DNA of 22,789 bases from CAZOKH01 sp964580315 (GCA_964580315.1 CAZOKH010000059.1:1-22789), one strand, 5' to 3'; shown: positions 13,268 to 22,578, counted from the stretch's first letter. Program-made: numbers and translations. Notes: a model not told the origin generated them from the letters alone.

Positions 13268-15433
13268 ATGAACAACTTCGGAGCCATTCGTCAACTCATT
13301 GAGAACGCAATCCAAGAGGAACAACCCATATTCATTCGATACCGTGATTATCATGGAAACGTAAGCGTCAGGAAAATCACACCGCTGGAATGGCTGGGAC
13401 CTCAAAAAATTCATGCTTTATGCCATTTGAGAGATGCTGAAAGGGATTTTATTCTGTCCAACATTCTTGAGGCGAGTGCTACAGAGATGCCTGATGATTT
13501 TGAACCTGGCCTTGAATCAGAATTTGAATCCAAGTCTGAAGCTAAAGAAAACCACTACTTGGTAGATTCGCCATTTGTTGTATCCATCCCCCGTTCAGCA
13601 CCGGTAAAAACACCCACCTCTCAACCGAATAGGATAATATCCAAAATAACGACTGCTGATGAGTGGCAGCACCTATTAAATTATTATCGAGATTGTTTAC
13701 AACACGAATACCAACAACAATTTAGTTTTAAAAAGAATTCCTTTTTGCCTTTAAATATAAGCAAACAGTTGTTATATGAATTTCTTTCGGGTACTTCTAA
13801 TCTAATCTTTAAAAAAGACCATTGTTCAGAAAAATTTCTTAAATTTATAGATTCCTCAAAAAATCGAAACCAGCAATTGTGTCTGGGAAAAACTTTCTTT
13901 TATTTGAATAGTGAAAAGATATCCCCCATTTTTTTTGTTCCAGTTACTGTAGAAAATAATATTGAAAATATCACATTAAAATCTGAGGAATTTAGCTTAA
14001 GTTATGCCGGCCTGATGAATCTAGGTTTTCGTGCTGAAGAAATAACGGATTATCTGGATGGATACCAGCAAATACTTGAAAACCAGCCTGTATTTCAAGA
14101 TGTTGAACAATATGTACTTGAGAATTTATCCGAACGGTTATCTCGTCCGCTCAGCATATATTCCGATGACCAATTTACCATTGATCAGGTAGAAGATTAT
14201 TCGATTTTCAAAGGGGCAGGTTTATTCTGGGTGAGTAATAAGGTCACAGGAAGTTTAATTTCTGAATTGCAAGAATTGTCCAAGGCCGGATACTGGCAAA
14301 ATTCACCGCAGATTATCTCCTTTCTTTTAAACCAATTTCCTGGATATGATGTATCGCCAGCCCCAGGGTTTATTGAAGATGAACGATTTTATGTTACGAA
14401 TATCAATGATCAGCAACGCAAGGCAGCACGATCTGTTGCAGAACATCCAATAACGATTGTTACTGGCCCTCCTGGAACAGGCAAGTCACAATTGGTCTTG
14501 AATTTGATCGCAGAGGCGTCGATGAAAGGGGAGTCGGTGCTCTTTGCCAGTCACAACAACAAAGCCGTCGATGTAGTGATGGATCGTTTACAGAATGATA
14601 TTCAATTTCAAGGCGCTATTCGTACTGGCAATACGGCAAATCGACGGCGTGCAGTCCAACAAATGGAAAGCGCCATATCGCGTATTAATTACCAGGCTAT
14701 TCAACAGATTGAGAAAAATTATCAACAGGGTAAAGTTGAATTAAAAAATGCGAGCGATCAGTTGGATCAAATACGCGATTTATTGGGGAAAATTCATTCT
14801 TATCAATTGGAGAAAGAAGATATCCTGCGCAGCCTTCCCAATGAATGGGCAACTAAAATCAAGGATATTTCATTGCCATTTATTGAGGATGACAAACAAA
14901 GGATGAACGAAATCCTTTCAGAACTGATTGAGATTATCAATGGATTGGTTGATACGCATCAAGGTATTGTTTCAGATATCGTACAAGCAATCCAAAAAAA
15001 TGATGAGACTTATCCATCACTTCAAGTTATTCGTGATTTTGAAAACCAGTGGGGTGTTTTTGCTGGTGGATTAATGCGAACTGATGAATTGTCAACCTTA
15101 CAAAGCATAATCTCATACTGCAAGGCCTGGTTGCTGATGTTATCTGCAATGGCTTCAAAAAAACAATTCAACCTTGTAAAATCTGACTATCAATCCATCA
15201 AGAATCAAATTGATCACATGGCGCAGAATATGTCGGAAGATCAAAATAGTGCTGCATTGCTGCTGTGTGATAAACTGCCAAAAGAAAAATGTGAATTTGA
15301 ATTTCTGCAACTTAATAAAATGCGGCAGGATTTTTCAACAACCAGAGAGAAAAAGCCCAACATATTCCTGCGAATTGCATTGAAACTAAATTTATATGAT
15401 CCATATAAAAAAGTATGCGAAATATATTCATGA
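13268..15433 (+). CDS. WYL-domain SF1 helicase, N-terminal part (frame broken at 15407-15413)
   Basis: This 721-residue reading frame is the N-terminal half of a giant protein. Residues about 5-70 match a WYL domain (IFIRYRDYHGNVSVRKITPL, then HLRDAERDFILSNI), a ligand-sensing fold common in regulators of defence loci. An acidic linker follows (about 74-95), then an unrecognised region (about 130-370). The start of a UPF1/DNA2-type superfamily 1 helicase comes next: TNINDQQRKA (Q-motif-like), Walker A GPPGTGKS (400-407) and motif Ia FASHNNKAVD. A long, probably coiled-coil, helical region follows (after about 450). The frame stops at TGA soon after an A6 run and continues in the +1 frame as the next CDS. 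ATG 13268 is preceded by GGGAAG. The gene is A/T-rich compared with recJ upstream. It is probably non-functional or mis-read unless the two halves are joined. Confidence 0.85.
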   Translation: MNNFGAIRQLIENAIQEEQPIFIRYRDYHGNVSVRKITPLEWLGPQKIHALCHLRDAERDFILSNILEASATEMPDDFEPGLESEFESKSEAKENHYLVDSPFVVSIPRSAPVKTPTSQPNRIISKITTADEWQHLLNYYRDCLQHEYQQQFSFKKNSFLPLNISKQLLYEFLSGTSNLIFKKDHCSEKFLKFIDSSKNRNQQLCLGKTFFYLNSEKISPIFFVPVTVENNIENITLKSEEFSLSYAGLMNLGFRAEEITDYLDGYQQILENQPVFQDVEQYVLENLSERLSRPLSIYSDDQFTIDQVEDYSIFKGAGLFWVSNKVTGSLISELQELSKAGYWQNSPQIISFLLNQFPGYDVSPAPGFIEDERFYVTNINDQQRKAARSVAEHPITIVTGPPGTGKSQLVLNLIAEASMKGESVLFASHNNKAVDVVMDRLQNDIQFQGAIRTGNTANRRRAVQQMESAISRINYQAIQQIEKNYQQGKVELKNASDQLDQIRDLLGKIHSYQLEKEDILRSLPNEWATKIKDISLPFIEDDKQRMNEILSELIEIINGLVDTHQGIVSDIVQAIQKNDETYPSLQVIRDFENQWGVFAGGLMRTDELSTLQSIISYCKAWLLMLSAMASKKQFNLVKSDYQSIKNQIDHMAQNMSEDQNSAALLLCDKLPKEKCEFEFLQLNKMRQDFSTTREKKPNIFLRIALKLNLYDPYKKVCEIYS

Positions 15434-17705
15434 AAAACAGGTCATGCTGTGGGTTACTGAAAATATTTCTAATAATCAGAAAGTATTACCTGAGGAAGTT
15501 GACCAATCCTTTAGCCAATTAATTGCCATATTTCAATTAAGTAAATTGTTGTATGAAATGCAAATTCTGCAACTGAAATTGGATATGGCGCAAAAAGATT
15601 ATCAAGATTCAATCACAGAATTAGAAGCAGACCAAATATCCGATTTGGATAGGTTAAACCTGATTAATTTTGATGCTAAACCATTGCTTGAATATTTCCA
15701 AGAGGTTGAATCTAAAGCACTGAAGGCTCAATATGAGTTTAGTCAAATGTTTGAAAAGTGCTCAAGGATCTTTATTAAGAACCAGGAGCAAATTAGAATA
15801 ATTGATGCTTTCATTGAGCTTAATCAAAATGAAAGGCAATGGGATGCTTATGGACTGATTGAGACAATCACGGAAAAGCGATTTTTGTCCTGGGCGCAAT
15901 TGTGGCAAAAAATTATTGTAATATGGGAAGATAATGCAGTTATTGCGCATAGCAAAAAACAATTGGAAGAACTTCCCAGTGAAGACAAAGCATTAAATAT
16001 TTTGCAAAAAACCAATCAAGCATTGTTTAACCTGGCTGGAGAATTATTACGAACAACCTGGAACAATCGTGCTGCTGAGGCTTCGAATGAAATATTTGAG
16101 GGGACGAAGAATTATATTTCAGCCGTAAAACAATTAAATAATCTTGAATTTGGGCATCCGGATTCCCGTTCTTTGAAAGAAGTGGAACGTAATAATATAA
16201 ATTTTGCCTTACAAATGTTTCCTGTGTGGGCGCTCACCAACTTGACGGCAAAAACAAATTTACCTTTGAAGGCTGGACTGTTTGACCTTGTAATTATCGA
16301 TGAAGCATCTCAATGTGATATTCCTTCTGCTATACCATTGATTTATCGAGCAAAAAAGGTTGTCATCATTGGTGATCCAAACCAGCTCCGTCACGTCGCA
16401 TCCCTTGATAAATCATTTAATTTTCAGATTGGTCGCAAGTTTGAAATCGGACTGGAAGCCTTTTCTTATAATGACACATCTCTTTATGATCTTGGCGAAA
16501 AAACTGTGGGTAATAAACCTGGAGCTATTTTATTAGATGAACATTACCGTTCTGATCCGCGCATCATAAATTTCTCAAATGAAGTTTTTTATGACAGTCG
16601 ATTAATTATAAAAACAGATTTGACAAAAAGAGGATTTAAGAAAAAATTTATTAATCAAAAGGGTGGGGGATACTGGTTGCATGTCAAGGGCGAATTTCAA
16701 AGGCCAACAAATGGAAGCGCCAATAATCCAAAAGAAATTGAACAAATTCAAACTCTAGTACCCAAGCTTTTAAATTCATTAGATCAAGAAGGATTTCGCA
16801 AAGCAACTATTGGAATTGTGACGCCTTTTCGTGATCAAGAAAATATCATAAATGAATGGATAGCAAAGACTTATCCAGAAAATAAACGGGTTATTTCCGG
16901 GACAGCGCACCAGTTTCAGGGTGATGAATGTGATGTGGTAATTTTTTCCCCAGTATTATCTAACGGGGTATTGCCGGGTACATTAAAATGGCTTGAAGAT
17001 ACCTGCAATTTACTAAATGTGGCAATAACCCGGGCAAGGTTGTGTTTGATTGTGGTGGGTGATTTTGAGTTCTGTTATCACGGACTTCCTTCGACTAGTC
17101 TTTACCACCGCCTGGCCGCTTACTTTGAAGAAAAATTACATAGGGTTTGTCAATCTGAAGAAGAAATTCCCTTGTTGGGTGGTTTGGAAGATGAAGTGGT
17201 ATACCCAATTGTGGGTACACTTACAGACCCCTCAAACTCAGAATTTAACCGTACCAATTTAATACGCTTCATTTCGTCTTGTCGAGATTTTGTGTATTGG
17301 GTTGACCCTTATTTTGACCGAAAAATTATTGATCTTCTAGACAATCTTTATAGAAACGAGCCATACCCTGAAATAAATGAGTTTCGGATAATGACTGCCG
17401 AGCGGCAGGTTAAATCATTTGAAGGAATTCCATACCTTAAGCCTGAATCGATTATTAAAGCAAAGAATTATTTAAAAAAAGTGGGCGTGTCATTTGCGGT
17501 TAGGGTTTTGCCGGGTGAAGAATTGCCACATGACCGATTCTTATACCATCCGGGTGGGGCTATTAATATGCCGCCCTTTGGTGGAGCTTATGGGGCGCAT
17601 CGGCACCTCAGCGAGTACACACCATCCAAGACTACAATAGAATTGTTTAATTCTTTATGGAATAAAGGTATACCGATTGAATCTTATGTGGTTAATGGAA
17701 TCTAA
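15396..17705 (+). CDS. WYL-domain SF1 helicase, C-terminal part with PLD-like domain
   Basis: This 769-residue frame supplies the remaining helicase motifs that the upstream frame lacks: Walker B/motif II IIDEASQ (about 300-306), motif III GDPNQL (326-331), DEHYRSDPRIINFSN (381-395), TPFRDQE, motif V GTAHQFQGDE (502-511) and motif VI NVAITRAR (541-548). These identify a COG1112/AAA_11-AAA_12 helicase. The last about 150 residues resemble a PLD-like domain: FVYWVDPYFDRKIIDLL (about 632-648) and a late LPHDRFLYH with an HDR triplet (712-714) in place of HKD. The first about 250 residues are helical and continue the insertion of the upstream half. The nominal ATG 15396 has no good ribosome-binding site and overlaps the upstream frame, so independent translation is unlikely. 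It should be read as the second half of one gene. Confidence 0.85.
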   Translation: MIHIKKYAKYIHEKQVMLWVTENISNNQKVLPEEVDQSFSQLIAIFQLSKLLYEMQILQLKLDMAQKDYQDSITELEADQISDLDRLNLINFDAKPLLEYFQEVESKALKAQYEFSQMFEKCSRIFIKNQEQIRIIDAFIELNQNERQWDAYGLIETITEKRFLSWAQLWQKIIVIWEDNAVIAHSKKQLEELPSEDKALNILQKTNQALFNLAGELLRTTWNNRAAEASNEIFEGTKNYISAVKQLNNLEFGHPDSRSLKEVERNNINFALQMFPVWALTNLTAKTNLPLKAGLFDLVIIDEASQCDIPSAIPLIYRAKKVVIIGDPNQLRHVASLDKSFNFQIGRKFEIGLEAFSYNDTSLYDLGEKTVGNKPGAILLDEHYRSDPRIINFSNEVFYDSRLIIKTDLTKRGFKKKFINQKGGGYWLHVKGEFQRPTNGSANNPKEIEQIQTLVPKLLNSLDQEGFRKATIGIVTPFRDQENIINEWIAKTYPENKRVISGTAHQFQGDECDVVIFSPVLSNGVLPGTLKWLEDTCNLLNVAITRARLCLIVVGDFEFCYHGLPSTSLYHRLAAYFEEKLHRVCQSEEEIPLLGGLEDEVVYPIVGTLTDPSNSEFNRTNLIRFISSCRDFVYWVDPYFDRKIIDLLDNLYRNEPYPEINEFRIMTAERQVKSFEGIPYLKPESIIKAKNYLKKVGVSFAVRVLPGEELPHDRFLYHPGGAINMPPFGGAYGAHRHLSEYTPSKTTIELFNSLWNKGIPIESYVVNGI
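15407..15413 (+). other. Frameshift site (A6 run) joining the two helicase halves
   Basis: Removing one A from the A6 run (15407-15412) turns ...DPYKKVCEIYS-stop into ...DPYKKYAKYIHEKQ..., reading straight into the downstream frame and giving about 1,478 residues. The needed shift is +1. The heptamer A AAA AAG is in the wrong phase for classical -1 slippage from the upstream frame. A sequencing or assembly error or a real inactivating mutation is most likely. Confidence 0.8.
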
Positions 17706-17837
17706 GAAAAATAAGATGCGGTTTATAAATATAAGATTCGCATCAATAAGTGGCTAAAGCCTTTTTAGAAAACATGTTCTGGTGATAATCGTCTCATAAT
17801 GTTTTAGATAAAAATCCAAATCAAAAAGAGGATCAAA

Positions 17838-20333
17838 ATGGCAGAAAATGAGAGAAAGAAAAACAACCTTCCATGTGTTTTGGCCTGTGTTGTGGTAGCG
17901 ATTATTGCCTGTGTTTCAATTGCGGGTGTTGTCGGGGGAGGCTATTGGCTTTATCAATCGGGAGAATTGGAATTCCTTTCTGATCATTTTTCCGAGGTCG
18001 ATTTGCCTTCCCTCCCGAAAGATATTTCCACATCATCGAATTTTGACATTCCGCCCGAAAAGCCTTTGTCTGCGGGTGAAGAAATTGTGATTGGAAAAAG
18101 TGATGAGCGATTAGCCATTCCCGAAACCGCTCTGGAAAGTGATGTGAATGCTGTTTTGCACACCAGTGCGCCTGATGCGAATTTGGAAAATATCTTGAAC
18201 GAAGTCTTTAAATCAGAGGCTAAGCTCTATCAAGTTTTGGCTGAGGGTGAAAATGACGGTACCGGGTCTGCGGTCATCACGGCGCCGGTAAATGGAGAAC
18301 AGGCTTACCTGTTGGAAATTATTGATGGCGAATATTATAGCCTGACAGAATTGGAGACAGATGGTGGAGACCTTTCCTTCCAGGTGCCCATAACCAGTGC
18401 ATCGAAAGATGAGGGGGATGATTCCTTAAAATTTGACGGCGGTTATCAATTCGCCCTCATTCAAAGTCCTGAAAAAATCACCCTGAATACTCCTGGCGGT
18501 CTTCATCTGGCAAAAGCAGTGCAACAGTCTGATCCCAGAAGTTGCGGTTTTGAATCATTCACTTCGGTGACAGGGGAATTACCCCTGAACTTTTGCCGGC
18601 AAAATTTAAAAGGGACTATAAAAGTCAATGTTCCTTCTGCTTATGGTAAGAACGCAAATATCGAGAAAGTGGATCATGTAGTTGATGTTATCGAAAAGAT
18701 CATGAATGTCTATGAAAATAAAGGCTTTGCCGCGGCCCAACTGAAAAAGAGCAAAAATCGGGTTCATGTTGTCGTAAAAAGTGGAAGCGGTGATCCATAT
18801 TATTCTCCCAGCAACGGCACGGTCTATATTCCGGATGACAGTGTTACAAGTGGTGGTACCGGTTTGGAATGGGAACTGGCGCATGAATTGGCTCACTGGG
18901 TGCAAGACTACAACTACAATTTTACAAGCGCATATTGGGCAAACCTGACGGGTTCTTCCTCTTACCGAACCTGGTGGCTGGAAGTCTCTGCTGAAAACAT
19001 GGTTTTTCTTTATGATCCTGCGGCAATTGAACATAACCTGACGTATTATGGGATGACCACTGTTTCAAGTCATGATACTCCTTTTCAATACAGTCCAAAT
19101 TTGTGGAATGATCAACTCTATAATCATGCCCAGTTGGTGAAGGTTTTTATGTGCGAGAATCCAGCGGTTTGCCCCATTAGCGAATCGGGTTTCGCTGAAG
19201 CAATCAATCATGGCACTTTCCCCTATAATGACGAAAATGCTGTTAATAAGGTATCCGTAAACCTGGAAGAATATGCCCGTTACCTGTTGGGGATGTCTCC
19301 GCAGAACGCGAATTCACACATACCCATTATGCCTGCTGTAAAAACAGGCAGCGGTTATGGTGAATTTGTAGAATCCTTTGTGAAGCAAGGAATTAGCGAG
19401 CTTAGAATAACCGGTTATGAACCGCAGATTGTGAAGAGCGGGGAACAGGGATCGCAAATCATCCATGTTAAGGCTGATATTCAACATGGCGGAGTGTATC
19501 CATTGGTTGTAAATGTTGGGAGCAATGCCGATTTAGAAAGATTGCCGTTACAGGTAAGGGTATCTGCCAGCGCCCCATTTTATTACCGAATTGGGGACGG
19601 TGATATTCAATACAGCGACGGCAGCAAGGATATGATTCTGGGGGTTGTGCATCCCGTTTGGGGTACTAAAAAAATCAGGATTGTTGCGATTGCGCCTGAT
19701 GAAGATGTTACCTTTAATGCGGAAATTCGTGATGTTGACTTTAGTGGAGTTTGGACCTTGAATCGTGGTGAGAAACCCTCCGTTTCAAATATTACATGTG
19801 ACAAAGATTCCAAAGAATGGGTGGCTGAGTTTGCTGTAGTTAACTCTTTGCCGTTGGTTTTGCGAATGGGCGATTTTGTCGTTGGCAATTCTTCTAATGA
19901 ATTAAATTGGTCGCCGAACCAGGAGCGTTGGGAAGCCTATAGCGCAGGAAAAGACCCTTCACTTTCCACGCTGGATGTGATGCCCAGTAAAGCGTTGGCC
20001 GTAATAAATCCCAATGAAATAATGATGAGCCTGGAATATCAGGAAAAAGAATCCCCCCCCTATGAATTTAGTGATGCTGTTGATGCGGTTTTATGGGACC
20101 AGGTTGTTGGAACATACACCTATGACACCGTTTTTAAGAAAATTGAATATTTAAATCCGAAAAACCCCGGTGAACCAAGCTGGATGTTGAGTGAGGGCAC
20201 GACAACCTGTAACATTGATGTATCGGTGGTTGTGATGCAATTTGGCCCTGATGGAGAACTTCAATTTCCCAAAACCACCACTGCCTGTTCAGGAACAATG
20301 TCTTTTGATGTTGAAGTGTTTATTACCCAGTGA
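17838..20333 (+). CDS. Membrane-anchored HExxH (gluzincin-like) metallopeptidase, uncharacterised
   Basis: This 831-residue protein has a short charged N-terminus and one hydrophobic segment (about 12-38, LACVVVAIIACVSIAGVVGG). That predicts a single-pass anchor with the rest outside the cell. A zinc-protease motif HELAHW occupies 349-354 (H349, E350, H353). A downstream WWLEVSAEN (E382) resembles the third-ligand WLxEGxAxY block of gluzincins. The C-terminal half (about 510-831) looks like beta-rich domains without recognised homology. Two cysteines lie near the C-terminus (TTTCNID, TTACSGT) and could pair. AGAGGATCAAA precedes ATG 17838. It is separated by 132 bp from the helicase gene and shares its lower GC character, so it belongs to the accessory stretch. 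The substrate is unknown, and the peptidase assignment rests on motifs only. Confidence 0.75.
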   Translation: MAENERKKNNLPCVLACVVVAIIACVSIAGVVGGGYWLYQSGELEFLSDHFSEVDLPSLPKDISTSSNFDIPPEKPLSAGEEIVIGKSDERLAIPETALESDVNAVLHTSAPDANLENILNEVFKSEAKLYQVLAEGENDGTGSAVITAPVNGEQAYLLEIIDGEYYSLTELETDGGDLSFQVPITSASKDEGDDSLKFDGGYQFALIQSPEKITLNTPGGLHLAKAVQQSDPRSCGFESFTSVTGELPLNFCRQNLKGTIKVNVPSAYGKNANIEKVDHVVDVIEKIMNVYENKGFAAAQLKKSKNRVHVVVKSGSGDPYYSPSNGTVYIPDDSVTSGGTGLEWELAHELAHWVQDYNYNFTSAYWANLTGSSSYRTWWLEVSAENMVFLYDPAAIEHNLTYYGMTTVSSHDTPFQYSPNLWNDQLYNHAQLVKVFMCENPAVCPISESGFAEAINHGTFPYNDENAVNKVSVNLEEYARYLLGMSPQNANSHIPIMPAVKTGSGYGEFVESFVKQGISELRITGYEPQIVKSGEQGSQIIHVKADIQHGGVYPLVVNVGSNADLERLPLQVRVSASAPFYYRIGDGDIQYSDGSKDMILGVVHPVWGTKKIRIVAIAPDEDVTFNAEIRDVDFSGVWTLNRGEKPSVSNITCDKDSKEWVAEFAVVNSLPLVLRMGDFVVGNSSNELNWSPNQERWEAYSAGKDPSLSTLDVMPSKALAVINPNEIMMSLEYQEKESPPYEFSDAVDAVLWDQVVGTYTYDTVFKKIEYLNPKNPGEPSWMLSEGTTTCNIDVSVVVMQFGPDGELQFPKTTTACSGTMSFDVEVFITQ

Positions 20334-20423
20334 CCAACTAAAATAGCGCAGTGATTATCAAGTCGCTCAAAATTTTGGTTCAAATAATCTGGAAATGCAC
20401 TTGAGAGATGAAGGAAATATTAC

Positions 20424-21107
20424 CTAATCTATAAAGCGATATTTGATCAGCGCCCACAGGGCTTCAAAACCGTCCCAGGCCTTGATTTTCTTGCCCTCGG
20501 AATATTCGCGCGGGTTGAAGGTGATGGGCACCTCAAAGATGCGGATGTTGCGTTTGAGGATTTTAGCCGTGAATTCCGGTTCAAATTCAAAACGGCGCGA
20601 TTTGAAGGTGAGGTCTTTCACCACTTCGCGTTTAAACACCTTGTAACCGGTTTCCATATCGCTAAGGATGTTGTTGTACAGGAAATTGGTGAAGAAGGTC
20701 AAGATTTTATTAGCCACCATGTTCCAGAACAAGATGGGGCGCCGGGCACCGCCCAGGAAGCGGGAGCCATACACCACGTCGGCGATGCCTTCTTGAATGG
20801 GTTTAAGTAGCGCCGGGTAATCGCGCGGGTCGTATTCCAGGTCGGCGTCTTGAATGATGAGGACGTCGCCGGTGGCATTTTGAATGGCAGTGCGCACTGC
20901 GGCGCCTTTGCCCTGGTTGGCGGCATGTAAAACCACTCTAACGCCGTCTTTGCCATCCATTTCTGCAAGAATGGCACGGGTGTTGTCCTGTGAGCCGTCA
21001 TCCACGATGACGATTTCATCTACAATACCGGTGGCATGAACTCTTTTTACAATTTCACGGATGGTTTGTTCTTCATTATAAACAGGCATGATGACAGATA
21101 TTTTCAT
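20424..21107 (-). CDS. Glycosyltransferase family 2, dolichol-phosphate mannosyltransferase (DPM1)-like
   Basis: This 227-residue GT-A fold enzyme probably transfers a sugar from a nucleotide sugar to a polyprenyl phosphate on the inner membrane face. It begins MKISVIMPVYNEEQTI, has the nucleotide-binding IVIVDDGSQDNT, the ANQGKGAAVRTA loop, and the metal-binding DxD motif in IIQDADLEYDP. These are followed by VVYGSRFLGG and ETGYKVFKREV, which are typical of DPM1/polyprenyl-phosphate glycosyltransferases. No C-terminal membrane segments are present, as in the soluble DPM1 type. Start ATG 21107 gives the standard N-terminus. It converges with the metallopeptidase gene (90-bp gap, no clear terminator) and diverges from the AAA ATPase. 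Confidence 0.92.
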   Translation of the reverse strand: MKISVIMPVYNEEQTIREIVKRVHATGIVDEIVIVDDGSQDNTRAILAEMDGKDGVRVVLHAANQGKGAAVRTAIQNATGDVLIIQDADLEYDPRDYPALLKPIQEGIADVVYGSRFLGGARRPILFWNMVANKILTFFTNFLYNNILSDMETGYKVFKREVVKDLTFKSRRFEFEPEFTAKILKRNIRIFEVPITFNPREYSEGKKIKAWDGFEALWALIKYRFID

Positions 21108-21163
21108 AGGGCAGATTATATATTAGGGTTTGCTTATCTGCAAGGAAGAAGAATGAAGTGCGG

Positions 21164-21172
21164 TGCTATAAT
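21164..21172 (+). promoter_or_regulatory. Extended -10 promoter element upstream of the AAA ATPase gene
   Basis: TGCTATAAT is a perfect -10 box (21167-21172) with the TG extension. No good -35 lies 16-18 bases upstream, which extended -10 promoters tolerate. A start near 21179 would give a leader of about 53 nt before ATG 21232. Confidence 0.5.
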
Positions 21173-21231
21173 TTTAGAAGGAAAAAGCCGCTGAAGTTTC
21201 GGCGAGCCACGAATGATTTTCAGGAGCAGCA

Positions 21232-22578
21232 ATGAGCATAGGATTGCAAAAACCAGCAGAAATGCCTTTAGATACGGCAGCATCAAATCTTGCCTTTGTT
21301 CCGCCGCCAATTTTGCGAATTGAAGATACGGGATTGTCTCCCCTGTGGCTGCAAGATCACGCCCTCAAGGTGCTTTATTTCCAGGGATATTTGTCTGGTT
21401 TCAAGATCGCTGAATTGATTGCCCTGCCTTTTTCGGGTGTGGTTGACCAGATTCTGGAAGCCTTGAAACGCGAGAAACTGGTTGAGGTGCGTTCCACCAA
21501 TCAGATTGGTGTGGGGGAAGGCGCGTACGTATACGGCATCACCAACGCCGGCATCGAGCGGGCGCGCGAAGCGTTGGAGCGCAGCCAGTATGCCGGGCCT
21601 GCCCCGGTGCCGTTGCAGTTGTATTACGATGCCATGCGCAACCAGAGCCGCAAGGATATTCACATCACAGCGCGGACGATGCGGCAGGTGCTTTCTCAAC
21701 TGGTGCTTTCTGAAAAAACATTTCACAAATTGGGCCCGGCTATCAACTCGGGCGCTTCAATATTTTTGTATGGGCCTCCCGGAAACGGCAAAACCAGCGT
21801 GGCGCGTGCCATTGGCCAGTTGATGGGCGACCAGACCATATACATTCCCTATGCGCTGTACCTGGACGGGCAAATCATCAAACTTTATGATGCGGTGCTG
21901 CACCAACTGGTGCCGGAAGAGGAGAAACCCACCGGCACCGGTTCACTGCGCAGCGGTGCGCGGCGCGATCCGCGCTGGGTGCGCATCAACCGGCCGATGA
22001 TTGTGGTGGGTGGTGAGCTGACCCTGTATGGCCTGGACCTGGTGTTTAATGATGTGCAAAAATTTTATGAAGCGCCTTTCCAGGTGAAAGCCAACGGTGG
22101 TGTTTTCCTGATCGATGACTTCGGCCGGCAGCAGGTTCACCCGCGTGATTTGCTGAACCGCTGGATTGTTCCCCTGGAGAACCGCATTGACTATTTGACT
22201 CTGCACACCGGGCAAAAAATTGAGATTCCTTTTGATGTGCTGGTGATCTTCTCTACCAATATTCCGCCGAGCGACCTGGTGGATGAAGCATTTTTACGCC
22301 GCCTGCGCCACAAGATTGAGATTGGCGACCCCACCTTTGAAGAATACCGTGAGATATTCAAGCGGGTGGCAGAGAAAAAGAAGATACCGTACAGCGACAC
22401 CGGGTTGGCCTATTTGCTGCAGGAATGGTATATCAAAAAAGATCGCAAGCTGCGGGCTTCTCATCCGCGTGATATTTGTGATCAGATATTGGATATTGCT
22501 CATTACCTGGCGGTTGACCCGGTGATGAGCAAAGAGATGATTGATCGGGCTGCGGAAGCCTATTTTGTGGATCTATGA
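21232..22578 (+). CDS. AAA-family ATPase with N-terminal winged-helix domain
   Basis: This is a 448-residue cytoplasmic ATPase. An N-terminal region (about 38-115) looks like a winged helix: helices followed by LKREKLVEVRS and YVYGITNAGIERA, a pattern seen in wHTH domains. The AAA+ core has Walker A GPPGNGKT (181-188), Walker B GVFLIDDFG (about 290-297), a sensor-1-like VIFSTN, and an arginine-rich LRRLRHKIEIGDP likely containing the arginine finger or sensor 2. The C-terminal helical lid follows. I recognise the family as a conserved bacterial AAA ATPase without a known function. GGAG five bases upstream supports ATG 21232. Its stop overlaps the start of the phosphodiesterase gene (ATGA), so the two are translationally coupled. 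Confidence 0.85.
   Translation: MSIGLQKPAEMPLDTAASNLAFVPPPILRIEDTGLSPLWLQDHALKVLYFQGYLSGFKIAELIALPFSGVVDQILEALKREKLVEVRSTNQIGVGEGAYVYGITNAGIERAREALERSQYAGPAPVPLQLYYDAMRNQSRKDIHITARTMRQVLSQLVLSEKTFHKLGPAINSGASIFLYGPPGNGKTSVARAIGQLMGDQTIYIPYALYLDGQIIKLYDAVLHQLVPEEEKPTGTGSLRSGARRDPRWVRINRPMIVVGGELTLYGLDLVFNDVQKFYEAPFQVKANGGVFLIDDFGRQQVHPRDLLNRWIVPLENRIDYLTLHTGQKIEIPFDVLVIFSTNIPPSDLVDEAFLRRLRHKIEIGDPTFEEYREIFKRVAEKKKIPYSDTGLAYLLQEWYIKKDRKLRASHPRDICDQILDIAHYLAVDPVMSKEMIDRAAEAYFVDL

Noticed and set aside
15396..15440. Programmed -1 frameshifting at A AAA AAG in the helicase gene
   Set aside because: The heptamer is in phase with the downstream frame, not the upstream one. Joining the halves needs a +1 shift, so classical -1 slippage does not work.
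17706..17837. Weak inverted repeats (GATGCG...CGCATC and GGC TAAA GCC followed by T5) after the helicase gene
   Set aside because: The stems are only 6 and 3 bp, with a long loop in the first case. They are too weak to call a terminator.
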